From an uncultured beta proteobacterium (lineage in GTDB: Bacteria > Pseudomonadota > Gammaproteobacteria > Burkholderiales > Burkholderiaceae), in contig CAIVXR010000109.1 in assembly GCA_903909925.1 (NCBI GenBank), forward strand, positions 1-16,862: 16,862 nt of DNA. Reading direction: 5' to 3'. The notes under the pieces were generated by a model. The model saw only the letters and a list, made by a program, of their open reading frames with translations, had not been told where the DNA came from and ran no database searches. Positions within the stretch are counted from its first letter, which is position 1. Every line of letters begins with the position of its first letter. The position numbers and the translations under genes were made by a program. This document shows positions 7,203 through 14,186 of this stretch, piece after piece.

Positions 7203-8434
7203 GATTCGGGTACTGCATTCCCTGCGGCTAATAAGGCACTGATATCTATAGCGGTTTCTGCCATTACAGTACTGGCATTTCTTTTGAGCTTATCACTATC
7301 CCTTGCGCCTTTAATGCCCTGCGCCTGCATGTAGCGGCCTAAATACTGGGCTCTAGCTATCACCTGTTGCCCTAATTTCAGGCGTTCATCCCCATAGGCT
7401 TGAAGGGCTTCTGGAGTGGCCCCCAGATTAGAAATGTGCTTTGCAATGACGATAGCCTCATCTCCAGCTTTTGTCACACCCATTCCTACATGTGGTCTAG
7501 CCACAAATGCTGCATCGCCCATTAAAGCGATTCTTCCGAAAATAATCTCTTTGGATCGCACATCATAGATAGGCTGTAAAAAAGGAGAGGTTGTTTTTTC
7601 TAATATCTCTACATATTGTGGCGCGAGGATTTTGTGAGCAACCTGACGCATATTAGCAATATGCTTGCCAGAAACTTTAGAGGGGGGGATGCCAGTAGGG
7701 TAGTAACGGCCATCATCATCAGTTAGTAACTCGATCAGCTCTTGAGCTTCCGAGGCGGGCCGATACCAAACAAAGTTATAGCGTCTTTTACCTAGGCGAG
7801 TGTCATTGCCAGACCCAGCTACCGGATAACCCAGCATCTGCTCGCCATTCGGTAGACAAAAACCGAAGTAATTAAACAGCGTATCCAGTGTGTATTGAGA
7901 CAGTAGGGATTCATCACATACTCCTCGCCACGCAATATAGCCTGCATATGCCGGCTGAATTTCTGGAGCAAGCTGTGCCCTAACCCCAGAGCGAATACCA
8001 TCGGAAGCAATTAATAGTTCGGCCTCATATTGACTGCCATCTTCACAAACAACTTGCACTCTATTAGGATCTTGAGTCACAGTTTGCACAGTTTTACCTT
8101 GCAGGTAGCGCTCAGTTGGAAAGCTTTCTTTGAGCATGTGATACAGGCGACTCCAAGAGGTGAGTATTTGAGGTAGTTCCATTTCACCGAGAGTTTTCCC
8201 ATCGGCACCTAAGGTGACGCGTTTTGTCACTGCAACTCCGAGGGAGTTATCAACCTTTACTCCAGCAGCACTCAGGGCATGCGCTAATGCATCATGGGTA
8301 ACAATGCCTGCGCCACGACCATCGAGCGAGCCAGTTGCCTTTTCTAGTAAGGTGACATCATGACCTTGGCGCAGCAAAATATTTGCTGCAAATAAGCCAC
8401 CAAGAGATCCACCAACGACTAGTATTTTTGCCAT
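7193..8434 (-). CDS. FAD-dependent monooxygenase resembling 2,6-dihydroxypyridine 3-monooxygenase
   Basis: A class A flavoprotein hydroxylase, 413 aa, using FAD, NAD(P)H and O2 to hydroxylate an activated ring. The N-terminal FAD-binding loop is VVGGSLGGLFAA (6-17), with Glu31 (LLEKA) for the ribose. The DG motif is ASDGIRSGVR (143-152) and the GD motif is ALMGDAA (303-309). The loop form GGSxxGL, the segment YAGYIAWRGV (163-172) and GRIALMGDAAFVARPHVGMG (300-319) resemble 2,6-dihydroxypyridine hydroxylase of nicotine degradation more than salicylate or 4-hydroxybenzoate hydroxylases. Related enzymes act on hydroxylated pyridines and other electron-rich rings. The gene follows the VOC gene by 8 bases, in a probable tetR-VOC-monooxygenase operon. 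The natural substrate is unknown; a hydroxylated product of the divergent Mo-hydroxylase is a reasonable guess. Confidence 0.9.
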   Translation of the reverse strand: MAKILVVGGSLGGLFAANILLRQGHDVTLLEKATGSLDGRGAGIVTHDALAHALSAAGVKVDNSLGVAVTKRVTLGADGKTLGEMELPQILTSWSRLYHMLKESFPTERYLQGKTVQTVTQDPNRVQVVCEDGSQYEAELLIASDGIRSGVRAQLAPEIQPAYAGYIAWRGVCDESLLSQYTLDTLFNYFGFCLPNGEQMLGYPVAGSGNDTRLGKRRYNFVWYRPASEAQELIELLTDDDGRYYPTGIPPSKVSGKHIANMRQVAHKILAPQYVEILEKTTSPFLQPIYDVRSKEIIFGRIALMGDAAFVARPHVGMGVTKAGDEAIVIAKHISNLGATPEALQAYGDERLKLGQQVIARAQYLGRYMQAQGIKGARDSDKLKRNASTVMAETAIDISALLAAGNAVPESTH

Positions 8435-8442
8435 ACTTTTTC

Positions 8443-8901
8443 TTAAGCTGCTTTCGCATCCAAAGTAGCTTTCTCATGCGCAGGGTAATTTAATTCAATC
8501 ACTACGCCATTAGGATCGTCTAAAAAGATTTGATGCAGCTTTATGGCAGGAACAGTTCGTTCTCTATAGGGAATTTTCAATTCTCTCAAGAGTGTGATCT
8601 TGTCTTCTAAGCCTGTGGCAAAGAAGGCAATATGATCGACTGCACCAGAGCCATGCAGTGAGCTAGGATCGCGCTCTCCTAAGTATTGCTTTAAGCCATT
8701 GGGATCATTCTTATCAATTGCAATGAGGTGCAGTACAGCATTAGCCCAGCTACTATCATCGCCGTTATACAGCCACACACCAGGGAATGGAAAGTCTGGG
8801 CGTGGTCCGACAGTAAGGCCGAGGAGCTTGCTGAAGAATTCCGTAGTCTTTTCAATTTCAAGACTGCGAATGGAGAAGTGATTGAGGCTTAAATTAGTCA
8901 T
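8443..8901 (-). CDS. VOC-fold (glyoxalase/bleomycin resistance/dioxygenase superfamily) protein
   Basis: A 152-aa single-chain vicinal-oxygen-chelate protein with two beta-alpha-beta-beta-beta modules. Candidate metal ligands sit where the family expects them: His8 (LNHFSI), His58 (VLHLIAI), His90 (VDHIAFFA) and Glu136 (VIELNYP), so a divalent-metal active site looks intact. Members include glyoxalase I, epimerases, fosfomycin-resistance proteins and extradiol ring-cleavage dioxygenases; the length and four-ligand set fit the small isomerase/lyase or dimeric type rather than a two-domain dioxygenase. The gene lies 14 bases after tetR and 8 bases before the monooxygenase, with AAAGG about six bases before the ATG. 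Context suggests it processes the monooxygenase product (ring cleavage, isomerisation or tautomerisation). The exact reaction is unknown. Confidence 0.88.
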   Translation of the reverse strand: MTNLSLNHFSIRSLEIEKTTEFFSKLLGLTVGPRPDFPFPGVWLYNGDDSSWANAVLHLIAIDKNDPNGLKQYLGERDPSSLHGSGAVDHIAFFATGLEDKITLLRELKIPYRERTVPAIKLHQIFLDDPNGVVIELNYPAHEKATLDAKAA

Positions 8902-8915
8902 GATTACCTTTGGAG

Positions 8916-9608
8916 TTAAGCAAAGAGGGTTTTCGCAGAAAGTAAATAGGAGCGGATACGATCGCGGATGATATCTTGTTCTGCGTTCGGGCTACTGGCG
9001 TCATAAATGGCTTGACCATAGATCCAGCGGCGCATACCAATATAAAAAATGCCGCCATGAAGTCCCATTAAAAATTCTAATTCTCGATGGGTCGGTTTAG
9101 GTCTAGTTGAGCGATTACAGTATTTGCGTGTTTCACGTATGAGTCTTGGTAGAAGACGAGAGCGCAGAAGTTCAAAGAATCGATCACTTATAGAGTGATC
9201 GCTTAAGCCAGAGAACATCAAAATACGTACGAAGTCATATGTCAGTACGGTATTGGTGTAGTCAAGATAAAACGCATTTAACTTTTCCTCTGGAGAGAGG
9301 TGCTTGTCATCAAGAAGCTTTTCCCACTCAGGCTTCCATCTTGATTCAAATACTTCCTTGTAGACCTCTTTGATTAAAGCTTCTTTAGTGGGAAAGTAGT
9401 GGTATAGCAGAGTATGGGTAACGCCTAACTCTTTTGTAAGATTTCTTAATTGACCATCGATGCCATGCTTGGCAAAGAATTGAATAGCTCGATCTAGGAT
9501 TTGACGCTTCCGGTCGGCTGTATTCATGCGGCGACGGGCCGGCGCGATTTCTTCGGCTAAATTTTCAGCTTTTCTGATACCAAAGGTGGGGGCTTCGTTA
9601 AAGCTCAT
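8916..9608 (-). CDS. TetR/AcrR family transcriptional regulator
   Basis: A 230-aa repressor-type regulator. The TetR helix-turn-helix lies at about 33-80, with RKRQILDRAIQFFAKHGIDG (33-52), a recognition-helix region around LGVTHTLLYHYFPTKEAL, then a helical ligand-binding domain. It carries an N-terminal extension of about 27 residues with basic RRR just before the usual start of the fold. An internal ATG at residue 28 lacks a ribosome site, so the long form is kept, though the upstream signal before 9608 is also weak. It is the first gene of the leftward cluster and diverges from the Mo-hydroxylase operon across 112 bases. It therefore probably represses both sides and itself and is released by a pathway substrate or intermediate. 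The effector is unknown. Confidence 0.93.
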   Translation of the reverse strand: MSFNEAPTFGIRKAENLAEEIAPARRRMNTADRKRQILDRAIQFFAKHGIDGQLRNLTKELGVTHTLLYHYFPTKEALIKEVYKEVFESRWKPEWEKLLDDKHLSPEEKLNAFYLDYTNTVLTYDFVRILMFSGLSDHSISDRFFELLRSRLLPRLIRETRKYCNRSTRPKPTHRELEFLMGLHGGIFYIGMRRWIYGQAIYDASSPNAEQDIIRDRIRSYLLSAKTLFA

Positions 9609-9617
9609 GGATGCTCA

Positions 9618-9708
9618 GGGTTTATCCGAATTTGGACTTATTGACCAAAAGTTAAATAATGGTACATTGTTCAGCAGTTAGCAGATCAGACTCTATTCGT
9701 ATAAACCC
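9618..9708. repeat. Separated inverted repeat GGGTTTAT / ATAAACCC flanking the divergent promoter
   Basis: An 8-base arm GGGTTTAT (9618-9625) near the tetR start is repeated inverted as ATAAACCC (9701-9708) just before the coxG-like ribosome site, with 75 bases between. The arms bracket the whole intergenic promoter region. They could be half-sites or looped operator sites for the TetR protein, but chance occurrence cannot be excluded at this length. Confidence 0.25.
9641..9668 (+). promoter_or_regulatory. Candidate promoter of the Mo-hydroxylase operon
   Basis: TTGACC (9641-9646, five of six to the -35 consensus) and TACATT (9663-9668, four of six to the -10) are spaced by 16 bases. A leader of roughly 45 bases would follow before the ATG at 9721, which has the ribosome site AGGAG (9711-9715). 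The region is shared with the divergent tetR gene. Confidence 0.45.
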
Positions 9709-9720
9709 CAAGGAGACCAA

Positions 9721-10197
9721 ATGGAACTAAATGGCGAGCAACTCATAGCCGCTTCTGTGCCTGAGGTGTGGAGGGGATTAAATGATATTGATGTGTTGGC
9801 CAAGTCTATTCCAGGTTGTGAAGAAATCAGCCGAGTTTCCGCTGAAGAGGTCCATGCCAAAGTGATGTTTAAGATCGGACCTGTAAGAGCACGTTTTTCC
9901 GGGAAATTGCTCTTAAGTGATGTTATTCCAGACCAATCTTGCTCTATGGCGTTTGAAGGATCCGGCGGCGCCGCTGGTTTTGCTAAAGGACGTTCCCGTG
10001 TAGAGCTAAAGGCAGCTGAAGGTGGCACCTTAGTTTCGTATACAACCGAAGCATCGATTGGTGGAAAGCTGGGGCAAATTGGTGGGCGCTTAATTAGTGC
10101 ATCTGCAAAAAAGATTGCAGATGATTTCTTTCAGAAATTTGCGAAAGAATTAGGTGGTGAAGCAATTGCGCTCGATACAGATGCTAGTAATGAATAA
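9721..10197 (+). CDS. CoxG-like SRPBCC protein of the Mo-hydroxylase operon
   Basis: A 158-aa START/SRPBCC-fold protein of the CoxG family. It opens MELNGEQLIAASVPEVWRGL, continues with IPGCEEI, and ends in a helix containing GGRLISASAKKIADDFFQKF; these are characteristic CoxG landmarks. CoxG proteins accompany xanthine-oxidase-type hydroxylases. In CO dehydrogenase they help anchor the enzyme to the membrane and deliver quinone as electron acceptor. By analogy this one may connect the hydroxylase to the respiratory chain. The protein stops soon after the fold and lacks an obvious hydrophobic C-terminal tail, unlike longer CoxG proteins. AGGAG precedes the ATG with good spacing. It is first in the operon, 59 bases before the FAD subunit, and divergent from tetR. 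Confidence 0.88.
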   Translation: MELNGEQLIAASVPEVWRGLNDIDVLAKSIPGCEEISRVSAEEVHAKVMFKIGPVRARFSGKLLLSDVIPDQSCSMAFEGSGGAAGFAKGRSRVELKAAEGGTLVSYTTEASIGGKLGQIGGRLISASAKKIADDFFQKFAKELGGEAIALDTDASNE

Positions 10198-10256
10198 ATC
10201 AGCGGTTACAGAATAAAAGTCATCAGACTTGAATAATTGGAGGCAGAGGAGGCCCA

Positions 10257-11111
10257 ATGAAAGCAGCAGCATTTGATTATGTAAAGCCCAAGGCTCTGCA
10301 AGACGCTTTATCTTTACTGGCCGAAGCGGGAGATGATGCTCAATTAATTGCCGGCGGCCAAACTCTACTAGCTACTCTTAATATGCGCTTATCAGAACCT
10401 AGTGTTCTGATCGATATTACCGATTTGGCTGAGTTAAAAGGTATCACTCTGGTGGGTGATCAACTGAGAATTGGTGCACTGGTAACTCATACTGAGATTG
10501 AAGATTCTGAGTTAATTGCCAAACATGCGTCCTTATTAAAAGCCGCTGCACCTCATATCGCACATCGTGCAATTCGTAATTTAGGCACTTGGGGTGGTTC
10601 TCTCGCTTACGGAGATCCCGCAGCTGAATGGCCTGCATGTAGCTTGGCGATGCAAGCAACTATGATTATTCAAGGCCCTAGCGGAGAGCGCCGAGTTTCT
10701 GCTAATGATTTCTTTATTGATTTATATACAACCTCCTTAGAACCCGATGAAATTCTTGTGGCTACCGAAATGCCGATCGCTACAAGTGGAACAGTTTTTT
10801 ATTTTCATGAACTAGCAAGACGTCATGGTGATTACGCTGTTGTAGGCTTGGCAGCTGTCGCACAAAAGCAAGGCGATATTTTGAGTCATTGTGCATTCAC
10901 CTTTTTCTCGGTGAGCTCAAAACCTGTCATGGCAACAAAGGCTCAGGATTTGGTAAACGGTCAAAAGCTCAATGAAGAACATATTCGAAAAGCGGTAGCG
11001 GCTGCTCGGGAAGAGATCGAGGCGATGGCTGACCTTACTAATAGTGAGCAAGTGAAAGAACATCTCATAGGTGTCCTCTTGGAGCGCGGTTTAAAACATA
11101 TGCTTGCCTAA
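10257..11111 (+). CDS. Molybdenum hydroxylase FAD-binding (medium, CoxM-like) subunit
   Basis: A 284-aa flavin subunit of a three-subunit xanthine-oxidase-family hydroxylase. It passes electrons from the iron-sulfur subunit to the acceptor. The two FAD-contact motifs are AGGQTLLATLNMR (32-44) and NLGTWGGSLAYGDPAAEWP (108-126). The C-terminal CO-dehydrogenase flavoprotein domain follows from about residue 175. Length and domain order match CoxM, KdhM and similar subunits. A strong ribosome site (AGGAGG, 10247-10252) precedes the ATG. The gene order medium-small-large is the common one for this family. The acceptor (quinone, cytochrome, NAD or oxygen) cannot be told from the sequence. Confidence 0.94.
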   Translation: MKAAAFDYVKPKALQDALSLLAEAGDDAQLIAGGQTLLATLNMRLSEPSVLIDITDLAELKGITLVGDQLRIGALVTHTEIEDSELIAKHASLLKAAAPHIAHRAIRNLGTWGGSLAYGDPAAEWPACSLAMQATMIIQGPSGERRVSANDFFIDLYTTSLEPDEILVATEMPIATSGTVFYFHELARRHGDYAVVGLAAVAQKQGDILSHCAFTFFSVSSKPVMATKAQDLVNGQKLNEEHIRKAVAAAREEIEAMADLTNSEQVKEHLIGVLLERGLKHMLA

Positions 11112-11153
11112 GCAGTTAAAACTAAAAAATAGAAAAAGTATTTGGAGATCTAG

Positions 11154-11663
11154 ATGAGTCTAAAAAAACAAATTTCAATGACAGTGAACGGTATTTTGGT
11201 GAATGCTGAGATTGAGCCGCGCAAACATTTAGTTGATTTCTTGCGCGAAGATTTGCACTTAAAAGGCCCGCACCTAGGTTGTGAGCAAGGCGCTTGTGGA
11301 GCTTGTACTGTGAAGGTGAATGGTCAAATTATTCGGGGCTGCTTATTTCTAGCGGTACAGGCTAATGGAGCTGCAGTAGAAACAGTGGAAGGATTGACTA
11401 AAAGCGGAGCTTTAGCTGATCTTCAGGAATCATTTATGCGTCGTAACGCGATGCAATGTGGTTTTTGCTCCTCTGGCATGTTGCTTGCTGCTGCAGAGTT
11501 AATTGAAAAACAACCAAAAGCAACACGAGAGCAGGTGCGTGAATGGATATCTGGAAATTATTGTCGTTGTACTGGTTACCACTCTATTGTTGATGCGATT
11601 GTCGATGTATTGGAAGCTCGCGCTAAGGGGCAAAAAATTAAACCTGTTGTTGCTCACGTTTAA
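11154..11663 (+). CDS. Molybdenum hydroxylase [2Fe-2S] (small, CoxS-like) subunit
   Basis: A 169-aa iron-sulfur subunit carrying two [2Fe-2S] clusters. The N-terminal plant-ferredoxin-type domain binds one through Cys43, Cys48, Cys51 (GCEQGACGACT) and Cys63. The C-terminal helical domain binds the other through Cys102, Cys105 (QCGFCSSG), Cys137 and Cys139 (NYCRCTGY). All eight cysteines are present, so electron transfer from the molybdenum site to FAD should be intact. GGAG (11144-11147) lies six bases before the ATG. There is no export signal; the enzyme should be cytoplasmic. It lies 42 bases after the FAD subunit and 20 bases before the large subunit. Confidence 0.96.
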   Translation: MSLKKQISMTVNGILVNAEIEPRKHLVDFLREDLHLKGPHLGCEQGACGACTVKVNGQIIRGCLFLAVQANGAAVETVEGLTKSGALADLQESFMRRNAMQCGFCSSGMLLAAAELIEKQPKATREQVREWISGNYCRCTGYHSIVDAIVDVLEARAKGQKIKPVVAHV

Positions 11664-11683
11664 TCGATTTAGGAAAACGTATT

Positions 11684-14080
11684 ATGAATAAGCCAAGTGA
11701 TTTAAAAGGACTGGTTCTCGATCCTGTTGCCAATGATCAGCGTTATATCGGCAATAGTGAGCCAAGACATGGTGCTCGCCGCTTACTGGAGGGTCAAGGC
11801 ACCTATATTGATGATATTCAGCTTCCTCGTATGGGTCATGTAGTCTACTGGCGCTCACCAGTAGCCCATATGAAGATTGGAAAAATTCATACTGCGCATG
11901 CTAGCAAGATGCCTGGCGTTCTGGCAGTAGTTGATGGCGTGCAAATGGCGAAGATTTGTAAACCGTGGGTAGCTACCTTGGGTCACCTCGCTGGTATGAA
12001 ATCCGCACCACAACACGCATTAGCAATTGAGCGCGCTTGTTGGCAGGGTGAGCCAGTAGTAGCAGTTGTGGCAGAAACTAGAGCGCAAGCTGAAGACGCC
12101 TTGCAATATGTTGAAGTGGAGTGGGAAGAATTGCCCGCAGTGGTTTCGATGGAAACTGCTCTCGATGCAAATACTCCATTAATTCATCCGGAGTTAGGTG
12201 ATAACTTATGTTTTACTCGTAGTTTGGATGTAGGTAATGTGGATGAGGTGTTCGCGTCAGCAGATGTGGTTGCAGAAGCAACTTTTGGCTTTGGACGCCA
12301 CACTGGCGTGACGTTGGAGCCACGTTGTCAAATTGCTGATTACAATCCGGGCGATCGCCGCCTGACGGTTTATCACTCTCAGCAAGCACCACACATGATG
12401 CAAGATTTGTATTGCCGTCAGTTTGGTTTGTCTGAATCAGACGTGCATGTTATCTGCAAAGATGTCGGCGGCTCTTTTGGCATTAAAGTACATGCCTATC
12501 CTGATGACTTTGCTACTGTGGGCTTGGCGATGATGTTAGAGCGCCCAGTGAAGTTTGTTGCGGATCGTTTGGAGTCATTTACCAGTGACATTCATGCGCG
12601 TGAGCATCGTATTAAAGGTCGCATTGCTGCCAACAAAGCAGGAGATATTCTGGCATTCGAGATTGATGACCTTACGGCTATCGGCCCTTACTCGATGTTT
12701 CCGAGAACCAGTGCAATTGAAGGCAATCAAGTTGTCAATTTAGTAGGTGGCCCATACAAGCATCAACACTATCGCGCCAAGCTGAATGTCGTTTTTCAAA
12801 ATAAAACACCAACTTGCCAGTATCGGGGCGTAGGTCATCCTATTGCTTGTGCAGTTACCGAAGGCTTAGTCGACTTAGCTGCTCAGAAATTACAGATGGA
12901 TCCATTAGAGTTCCGTAAGCGTAATGTGATTCCAGACGATGCTTATCCTTGCTCAGGAATTTCTGGAATTAAGTTAGAGGTACTATCGCATGAGCAATGC
13001 TTGCGTACGATTGAAAAGATGATGAATTATTCAGCGCTGCGTAAAGAGCAGGCTGAGCTTCGTAAGAAGGGAGTTTATCGAGGAATCGGTTTTGCTACCC
13101 TGATCGAGTTAACTAATCCTAGTCCAGCGTTTTACGGAGTTGGTGGCGCACGTATTGCCTCGCAAGATGGCGCATCAGTTCGGCTTGATCCAAGCGGCGT
13201 AGTTTCAGTATTGGTTGGCGTTGGCGAGCAAGGTCAAGGTACAGAGGGTATCTATGCGCAGATCGCGGCCGATGCTGTTGGCGTTTCAATTAATCAGGTG
13301 CGTATAGTCACTGGCGATACTGACGTTACCCCATACGGTGGTGGTACTTGGGCCTCGCGCGGAGCAGGGGTGGGTGGCGAAGCAGTTCTATTGGCCTGTC
13401 AAGCCCTGCAAGAAAATATTCTGAAATTGGCTGGTGCGATTTTGAACCGCCCCGTTACAGAATTAACAGTTCATCGAAGCCATGTTTTGGATAGGACTAC
13501 AGGAGAACAGTTGCTGCCATTTAGCGAGATTGGTCGAATTGGTTATTTCCGGACTGATACTTTACCCCCAGGTTTTTCAGCTGACCTGATGGTGACTCGT
13601 CATTACACCCAAAAAGATTATCCGTTTATCTTTACTAATGGTGTGCAAGCTTCTTATGTAGAGGTCGATCCAGAAACTGGTTTCGTTAAATTATTAAAGC
13701 ACTGGGCTGTAGAGGATTGCGGTCGTGTACTGAATCCAATGTTGGTAGATGAGCAAGTGCGTGGTGCAATCGTTCAAGGTATTGGCGGTGTTTTATTTGA
13801 AGAGTGTCTCTATGACGAAAGTGGCTTATTGCGTAACGGTAGCATGGCTGATTACTTAGTGCCAATGTCAAACGAGATGCCAGATATCGAAGTTGCTCAC
13901 GTTGAGACTCCAACCCAATCTTCTAAATTGGGTGCGAAAGGGGCTGGTGAGGCGGGTACTGCAGGAGCGCCAGGGGCTGTCCAAAATGCTATTAACGATG
14001 CTTTGGCCCCATTTAATGCAACTGTTTTTGACCAGCCTATTACCTGTGAAAAGATTCTGCGGGCGCTTCAGAAAATCTAA
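11684..14080 (+). CDS. Molybdopterin-binding (large, CoxL-like) subunit of a xanthine-oxidase-family hydroxylase
   Basis: The catalytic subunit, 798 aa, binding molybdopterin cytosine dinucleotide. It has the N-terminal hammerhead domain (SEPRHGARRLLEGQGTYIDD, 25-44), VGGSFGIK (261-268), GEQGQGTEG (514-522) and GGGTWASRGAGVGGE (552-566). GAKGAGEAGTAG (750-761) carries the catalytic Glu756 that activates water. The active-site loop reads CQYRGVGHP (378-386). CO dehydrogenase form I has AYRCSFR with a copper-binding Cys, and form II has AYRGAGR; here there is no Cys, and His replaces the final Arg. It is therefore a hydroxylase of an organic, probably aromatic or N-heterocyclic, substrate, and a CO dehydrogenase label would mislead. 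No XdhC/CoxD-type maturation gene is in the window, so cofactor insertion must rely on genes elsewhere. Confidence 0.94.
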   Translation: MNKPSDLKGLVLDPVANDQRYIGNSEPRHGARRLLEGQGTYIDDIQLPRMGHVVYWRSPVAHMKIGKIHTAHASKMPGVLAVVDGVQMAKICKPWVATLGHLAGMKSAPQHALAIERACWQGEPVVAVVAETRAQAEDALQYVEVEWEELPAVVSMETALDANTPLIHPELGDNLCFTRSLDVGNVDEVFASADVVAEATFGFGRHTGVTLEPRCQIADYNPGDRRLTVYHSQQAPHMMQDLYCRQFGLSESDVHVICKDVGGSFGIKVHAYPDDFATVGLAMMLERPVKFVADRLESFTSDIHAREHRIKGRIAANKAGDILAFEIDDLTAIGPYSMFPRTSAIEGNQVVNLVGGPYKHQHYRAKLNVVFQNKTPTCQYRGVGHPIACAVTEGLVDLAAQKLQMDPLEFRKRNVIPDDAYPCSGISGIKLEVLSHEQCLRTIEKMMNYSALRKEQAELRKKGVYRGIGFATLIELTNPSPAFYGVGGARIASQDGASVRLDPSGVVSVLVGVGEQGQGTEGIYAQIAADAVGVSINQVRIVTGDTDVTPYGGGTWASRGAGVGGEAVLLACQALQENILKLAGAILNRPVTELTVHRSHVLDRTTGEQLLPFSEIGRIGYFRTDTLPPGFSADLMVTRHYTQKDYPFIFTNGVQASYVEVDPETGFVKLLKHWAVEDCGRVLNPMLVDEQVRGAIVQGIGGVLFEECLYDESGLLRNGSMADYLVPMSNEMPDIEVAHVETPTQSSKLGAKGAGEAGTAGAPGAVQNAINDALAPFNATVFDQPITCEKILRALQKI

Positions 14081-14186
14081 TTTTTTAGTCTAACCTGATA
14101 CCCCATCCTGTAACATCCAGTTTTGGTCTTTGCCGCTAGCGTAAATGGCATGGCTACTTGGTTAACTTCATACGGTAAATATTGAT

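Noticed and set aside
10257..14080. Carbon monoxide dehydrogenase coxMSL
   Set aside because: The large-subunit loop QYRGVGH lacks the form I cysteine and differs from form II; kept as a hydroxylase of unknown substrate.
14081..14186. Terminator or promoter between the large subunit and bdhA
   Set aside because: Only a 4-pair AT stem (CTAATTTTTTAG) and no convincing -35/-10 pair; too weak to list.
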